DNA of 64,000 bases. It comes from Oryzias latipes (Eukaryota; Chordata; Actinopteri; Beloniformes; Adrianichthyidae). Positions 58,201 to 64,000 of the stretch are shown here, one piece after another. The notes beneath the pieces are model-generated. The model was given only the letters and a program-made list of their open reading frames with translations, had not been told where the DNA came from and did no database searches. Location of the stretch: NCBI RefSeq assembly GCF_002234675.1, contig NC_019863.2, positions 3,896,609-3,960,608 on the forward strand, in the 5' to 3' direction. Every line of letters starts with the position of its first letter. The first letter of the stretch is position 1. The position numbers were made by a program, and so were the translations under genes.

Positions 58201-61200
58201 CGGACAAACAAATGCTTATCTAGGAGTTTTGAAGAAACTATCCAGGAACTCAAACATATCCTCACTGATGGAATTCACACATTTGAGTGTATATTCTACA
58301 TTTTTTATCTGAACATAAATACAATCTGTGATTTTTTTCATGGCTTAGAATGTGTCCTGCTCTCACACCTTATAGGACTCAGATGTGTTAAAGGAGAATT
58401 GGAAACATGCCCAGGAGATTCGAAAACACATTCCATTGACTAGCATGCAGAAGTCAGCAGAGTAACAAGGGCATTGATGGCTAATGATTATTAGCCTCAC
58501 ACATAGTAGGCGGGTCTGAGTGTGCACACATCTTGTACATATGTTGTAGGAACAAAATCTGTTTGCACACCAACAGTGGACTCACCTGACTTCACACTTT
58601 GGCTCAAGGTTAAGCTCTGAGTCACAGTTGAGGGCGATCAATTAGTGATTTTGGCGAGACGGTAACAATCCAAGTCAATGAAAAAATCAGAGGTAGGACG
58701 TTTGAGAAGTCAACAGATCCTCTTTCCACCAGAACGGCTGTTTACTTAGTGACAGGATTACGTTCACTGGAACTGATTTTGTTCCAAGAAGAAATGTGAG
58801 CAACCCATCCAGTTACTTTGAGCTTTTTCTTCTTTTGCTCATTTTACTAGCAGAGTTCTCAGCTACTGCTACTGAACAGGTGTTCTGAAATGCTTTTTCC
58901 TGGTTCTGTGAAAGAAAACCCACTTCTTATGGATATTTATTTTCAAAGCTTCAAAACAATTAACTGCAAGTTGCTATGACACATTTTCTAATGATTTAAA
59001 TGAAGTAACTATCTGTGGAGGAATGTGGGTCTACAGCATGAACCACAGTAGAACATTGTGTTGTTGTAGTTTTGATGAAAACCTGAAGGAAAATGTGAGG
59101 TCTTTGTGATAAACACAGCCAGATGTCATCTTTTTTGACACATCAAGCCGTGGTATCAGCTGACTTAGTCGAGCCGATTTGATCAAGAGTTCTTACATCT
59201 TCCCTAACCTGCAGTGCTGCTGCTAAACAAAACAATTAAATCACTGAACTGAACCTTGCTCTGAAATGTCCACAATGCATTGCACATTTGCCTACAACAC
59301 CATGTGGCTGCAGGCTTTTGTACTGTATAATTTGCTCTAACAATAATCTATCTTTCAAACTGTTTTATGCAGCAATGCTTCATGTCCATCTTTTTGGTAA
59401 AACCTCAAATTTTTTTATTATATTACAAGACAATTCCACAATGAACCTAAAACTGTCCAAAAAAGTCGATTCTGAAAGGTTAATTTTAACTTTTTTTCCC
59501 TGCAAAAATCACCAAATTTAAAACAAAACCATTTTTACATTTTATAACAAAGTCAAAACATGTGGAGACAAAATCAAACTGTAAAATCCAAAAACAAAGC
59601 AAAGAGAAGGTGATAACAGTGTGAAAAATGTATCAAAACTAAAACATTTATTACAAGAGGTGTCACTATTATGTGTCATAACTAGTTTGCTTTAAACCAA
59701 AAATTGTAATCGAAAAACCTTTTTGAAACCTTCCTATAACATGTTGAATGAAAGCTGTACAAATGGTGGGGGTGGGTCTCATTCCTACAACATTGTAATC
59801 AGAGATACAATGTTTGCAGATGTCCACCATTGCTTTCACCTGTACATGGTTTGACCGAACATTTTTATTGTTAATATCAGCTCTCAAAAGGTTACAGTTT
59901 AAACTGCAAAGAGTTCGAAACTTCCTCTTTCCTGCTCCGAGAAGCGATTCCTGCAATCTCCAGAACACCTATGACTCTCAGGTGTTTGGAAATTTGAGGG
60001 AGAACCCGGAGAGGGATTTGCAAATGTGACAGAAGCATTCCCATCGGGCCCAATCCCCGCCGGCAGGAATCAACAGTAGATTTGGAGGACAGAATGTGAC
60101 AGAGCGACATATTGAGTCATTGAACGGTACGTGATCTGCAGCTGTAGAAGCTGAACATCTCAGCTGTGTCAAAGTAAGACTTTCAGCATGGGCAGGTGTG
60201 TGGTAGACGTAAACTACACAAATGACACATCCATGAATACAATGGCTCTATGTTACAGGAGAGTCATGTGCGTTTTTAAATCGTCCTTCAGAAATCTTGC
60301 CTGCTTCCTCACTCTCTGCTTTCAGCACCAACTTCCCGCACAGCACATGAAGCCACTGCAGCATGGTGTGGTGGCATCGTCCTCACATGACCCAACACAC
60401 GTTGAGAGCATGGCACGGATCAGGTTGGGCTGTTGTTTTTCTTCATCTGTTACAAAGGAAAACTAGAGGCTTCCAGAAGGAAAACAATAGAGGGAGGGGG
60501 AGATAAACAAGCTCAAAAAGTGACTGAAACGATGACTGACGCAAACAGAAACTTGGCACGGGACAGCTAGAGATTACTGCATACCTCACAGGTAAGCGTG
60601 CACTCACACGCACACGCGCACACACAAAGACGTACACCTGAGTGCTTCAAGTGCTTTATTTCCCCTGGGACTCAATTGGTTCACAGCCAGAGATGACGTT
60701 TGGATGAGCGGGAAGATCCTCTGCCTTTGTGACCACTGGGTTAGACTTTGCTGAGCAAACAGAGCAGCTAGGAACATGCTTTAGCCCCAGGTATAGCAGA
60801 ATATTTGCTTTCCGACTAACTTTTAGTCTTCCTAAAAAGGAATAGGTCATACTCAGCACTGTGATACAGTTAAAACTTGTTAATTATAGTTGTACAACCA
60901 AATACTTGAAGCTCCATTTGCACATCCATTTGTTATCTTCATCAGCTTTTTCCATGTTGCTGGAGTTTTTTGCAGAGCTCTTTTGGTAAATGCAGCCCGG
61001 CCCGATCGCAAGTACACATCTGAACTCTACACCAAGTAGAAAACAAAAAGCTGGCACTTCCTGTTGGCACAGTTTCAGAATGGTGATGGAGTTACTAAAG
61101 GTTGGCAGAGGATGTTGACAGCAAAAACAGGCAGGAGTCGAAATTGTGACACCATGGGCAGATATTTTTAAACAATTTGTAAGAAAATGGTTTCATCAAG

Positions 61201-62633
61201 AATTTATGATTTTAAGAAAAAATTGCAGTCACTAAGACATTTTTTCTCAAACTAAGATTTTTGAAAAACTTTATTGATCTGATTCTTGTTCCTGTAAGAC
61301 AGAAATTAAGATATTTTTTCTTATGACTGCAACCTCATGGAATCAGCTTTGCCTCCAAAAGATCCTCCTAAACGATAACAACCTTAAAAAGTTTAGGGAA
61401 TTCTTTTTGCGTTCTATGGGAACTATTCAGTAAAAGGATCCAAACCACCTTCACTGAAAATCTCTGTTCCTTAAATGCAACTTTGTAATAATATATGAGT
61501 AATTCAGAAGAGCAAAAAAAAAAAAAAACGTAGATGAAGAAAAAGTCTTCAGAATCTTCAAGCAGAGCTAACTCCTCTGATGCATTAAGCCCTAAGCGTT
61601 TTCTGCTTAATGCTTAATGTTAGAGATGGACGGGGTCAGCAGTCTCATGTTCACCTTGTTTTTCTCAGAAGCAGAGTGATTGGCTTCACCTGCGGCCAGG
61701 TGGCACCAAAAACAACAACACAAAGTCAAAGGTCACACCACAGCTCAAATCAAAACACTCCTCTGCCTCCAAAACATCTCAACTGCCAGGAAATGAGTGG
61801 AGCAGATTTATTGGATCTGACTGAAAGTCTACTTTTTGAGTTTTTTTATGCTAAAGGAAAGTTTTTGTTGTATGACTTCAAATAAAATCATGGAAAGTTT
61901 CCAGTAAAACTCTCTTAGTGGCATTTGTGTCTTTGACAAACATGACGCCAAAAAACATGTGGGAACATCAATACAGAAGGTTTTGCTGCAACTATTCCAA
62001 CTTATTTAGATCTGTGATACACATTCTTGTAAAATAAGAATAAATAGTCTTTCAGAAACACAGTAGACTTGTGTTTTCCAGACCGATGATTAAAAAAAAC
62101 TCTGGGGCATCTACAAAATCAGAACCTTTTAACACAGAAAAAGTGCTGTTTTTAAAAAAAATAATGACATTATAATTTCATTTTGTGCCATAGGTTTTGC
62201 ACAAACAGAAAACAAGGAGATAAAACATCCTTTTCCCCCCAGCAGTGTGTTTAGAGTGAAGGGCAAGCATTGATTCCGGTATATGACTCTGTCTGGCAGA
62301 AAGGCTTGGCTCTGTCGCAAAACCTTGAAACAATTGAGGCAAACATGATAAAGGCCACAGAGTCGTGGGAGAGGTGCAGGTGAGTCACGGCAAACAAGTT
62401 CTGCGTGTGCGGAACAGGTTTTGGTCTCTGAGGACAGGTGTTCCTCTGACTGCTGCTCACAGGGGCTTGTCTTTAGTACTACAACGCAAACATGACCGCT
62501 TCACCTATGTGTGTGTGTGTGTGTGTTTGCGCGCGTGAGAACACTTACTTTTGGGCATCTGAGCCCCGCAGAGCTGGAGAGCGCACACCAGGGCGCAGAT
62601 CACCTGTGTCCCCCTCCCCCGTAAACGGCTCAT
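46214..62633 (-). CDS. erbb3: ErbB3 receptor pseudokinase (neuregulin receptor), 28 coding exons
   Basis: Coding exons in order: 62549-62633, 56671-56828, 56193-56379, 55740-55865, 55556-55621, 55348-55466, 53595-53736, 53327-53440, 53072-53189, 52897-52970, 52712-52802, 51417-51631, 51207-51339, 50998-51091, 50647-50801, 50516-50572, 50265-50406, 50032-50142, 49850-49948, 49414-49599, 49156-49311, 48946-49021, 48694-48840, 47946-48043, 47677-47853, 47505-47573, 47156-47414, 46214-46980. Total 1406 residues (human 1342, also 28 exons), all phases consistent. Order: signal peptide, L1, furin-like Cys-rich, L2, Cys-rich, TM helix (about 648-672, [12 protein letters not shown]), pseudokinase. 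VAIK K746 is kept, HRN (836-838) replaces HRD and DYG (856-858) replaces DFG. The tail has YLPM, YEYM, two YEDM and YQNM (PI3K p85 sites), and NPAY near the end. It signals by dimerising with ErbB2/ErbB4. Teleost a/b paralogue undecided. Confidence 0.97.
51767..51962 (-). mobile_element. piggyBac-like MITE, copy D (erbb3 intron 11)
   Basis: A 196-bp copy, inverse to A, with intact TTAA on both sides (51763-51766 and 51963-51966). Begins CCCCTGTGCTATTC, ends ATAGCACAAGGG. It lies between coding exons 11 and 12 and is the clearest evidence for the TTAA target site. Confidence 0.85.
54250..54900. repeat. Unclassified dispersed repeat, copy 4 (inverted)
   Basis: In reverse orientation relative to 20770-21245: 'agcaggagttcatt' near 54286 and 'gcatcagaatggagc' near 54852 are complements of conserved blocks. 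It lies in erbb3 intron 6, flanked by AT-rich DNA. Confidence 0.5.
56972..57692. mobile_element. hAT-like element in erbb3 intron 1
   Basis: Starts CAGGGGCCTGCAACC and ends near 'gaggttgcagag', imperfect inverted ends. It shares 'gcattatgggtaatgtagtcagga' and 'ccagagagcca' with 11660-11858. No open transposase frame was seen. Confidence 0.55.
57700..62500. other. erbb3: Remainder of erbb3 intron 1
   Basis: Nothing coding was recognised in this long first intron. It holds scattered short microsatellites, such as CA-rich DNA near 60605-60625 and (TG)n at about 62503-62526. First introns of receptor genes often carry enhancers, but none can be named from the bases alone. Confidence 0.4.
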
Positions 62634-62965
62634 CCTCACTTTCACCAGCAGAACTTCAGCCTTCAATCATTCCAGAAGCTGCGGTTTAAATCCGTCCTGT
62701 GTCATTTCAGTCCGCGACGGTGCATTTCAGCCAACAGATCGGTCCCTGCCTGACTTCCCTTTATCCTCTCAAATGTAATAATAAATCCACCAGAACAGAA
62801 GAGCGGGTTTGGTTTTCCTCCTCTCCACACTGAGCGGGGAGCTCGGTGAACCTGCGCTCTCCCGGGCCGGAGTGGCAGCAATCCGCGCAGCTCAGTGATT
62901 GCGGCGCAGCGCGCAGCCAATCAGCGGCGGGAGCGCTTCTTTCTGCCGCACTGATTTATGTGGGC
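62634..62965 (-). promoter_or_regulatory. erbb3: erbb3 promoter and 5' UTR region
   Basis: GC- and CpG-rich DNA directly upstream of the start codon, with a CCAAT box inside 'gcagccaatcagcgg' (62917-62921) and a GGGCGGG GC box near 62962. No TATA box was seen. The signal-peptide exon begins at 62633 (MSRLRGRG then hydrophobic [14 protein letters not shown]). Confidence 0.55.
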
Positions 62966-64000
62966 GGGATCTTCATGACCAACGGATCAGACTAAAAAAA
63001 AACAAACAACTTTTGCAAACACCCCTCATGCGTAAAATGCTATAAATGTTTGCAGCCTTTGCAGAAAAGCGACTCCAGAAGTTCGCCCAAACAAAAAAAG
63101 AATCAAAACCCAAAACAATTTTAACGTCATAAAGGACACTGATTGCAACAAAATAGCCGAATAAAACGTTTGTGTAATGTTTGTGCATTAATTGTGTGTG
63201 TGTATATATTTAGATGTGTGTGCTTTTCCCAGTTTGTTGTATTTTTGAGCCTCAGATCAATGCAAAGGAAATTATTTCCCCTCCTATTATGACATGGTGT
63301 CGTCACTTTGAAGCTGCTCAAAAACATGTATTTTTGTTCGAATTGACTAAAACAGACTAGCTACAATGTATAAAGTTGATAAAACTTCAATAAAAACGGA
63401 GACAAAGTGCAGAAGCTGCAACAATGTGTTTGCTTTATGTGTCTGCAGAAATTTCCTTAAGGAAAAAAAACACCTTATCCAACTCCATGACAAGGACATT
63501 TTTGAGTGCACAGATTTCAGATTGACTTGTTTTGTTTGTGCCGGGTTAAAAAGAGAACTACTGAACTGGTTTGGCTCGTTAAGGCAATAAGAAAACAGCA
63601 GCTCAACTGACTACCAGAGCAAACTGCAGGATTTCTGACATTTTTCCCATAAAAACATCCAAACTGTGGCCTTCATGAGATTTGTTGACCCAAAACTACT
63701 TGATCCTTAAAAGGATTAAAAACTTTGTTTTTAGACATTCAACAATATTGCACCGGCTTTTAAGCAGCTCCACCTTTACGAGCTTTTCTCAAAATCAGCA
63801 CAGGGGAGAATTTTTTGTCTCAATAGGATCTAGAAATAAGGAGATTCCTATTAAAATGAGTCAAAATCCTTTTGCTTCGTAATATTGACAGCAGAAAAAC
63901 TTGATTTAGGACACACAAAAAACTAAAATTGTTGGATTTAAGAAAAACTACACGTCATTTTATGTACATTTTCAAGTGCTTACATTTTATTTCATTTCTG
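62966..64000. other. Upstream flank of erbb3
   Basis: AT-rich DNA with no recognisable gene, RNA or repeat. Short open frames here carry no familiar motifs. Confidence 0.4.

Noticed and set aside
58054-58443. 129-codon plus-strand frame in erbb3 intron 1
   Set aside because: No recognised motif, no splice-consistent neighbours, three overlapping frames of similar length; chance.

Overview
This window is vertebrate nuclear DNA, most likely from a teleost fish (a percomorph such as medaka is a guess). Genes are split by GT-AG introns, proteins align residue by residue with vertebrate families from memory, and introns and intergenic DNA carry fish-type transposon remnants and microsatellites. 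Species was not tested by any search.

Layout: 1-3.6 kb is repeat-rich intergenic DNA. 3.77-5.0 kb (+) is a two-exon vasopressin/vasotocin V2-type receptor. 5.3-15.9 kb is intergenic and packed with LINE, hAT-like and piggyBac-like debris. Then come four genes in tandem on the minus strand: cereblon (crbn, 11 coding exons, stop at 15898, start at 28633); rpl41 (25 codons in three coding exons, 29429-30230, easily missed by ORF callers); pa2g4/EBP1 (13 coding exons, 32571-41299); and erbb3 (28 coding exons, 46214-62633). All coding exons were assembled by hand. Every junction keeps frame, and totals are 350, 447, 25, 391 and 1406 residues. 62.9-64 kb is the erbb3 upstream flank.

How they work together: erbb3 encodes a neuregulin receptor pseudokinase and pa2g4 encodes the ErbB3-binding protein EBP1. 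ERBB3-PA2G4-RPL41 is also the human gene order (12q13), so this is a conserved micro-synteny block. Crbn is a substrate receptor of the CRL4 ubiquitin ligase and lies elsewhere in human (3p), so its junction with rpl41 is lineage-specific. The V2-type receptor signals in water balance and related functions and has no obvious link to the block.

No undescribed multi-gene system was found. The best leads are residue-level changes in ErbB3 (paired loss of two L1 cysteines; HRN plus DYG in the pseudokinase), cereblon (Ile and Leu at drug-pocket positions), three exact CTCF-core matches, a possible truncated PA2G4 isoform, and several transposon families with readable termini and target-site duplications.
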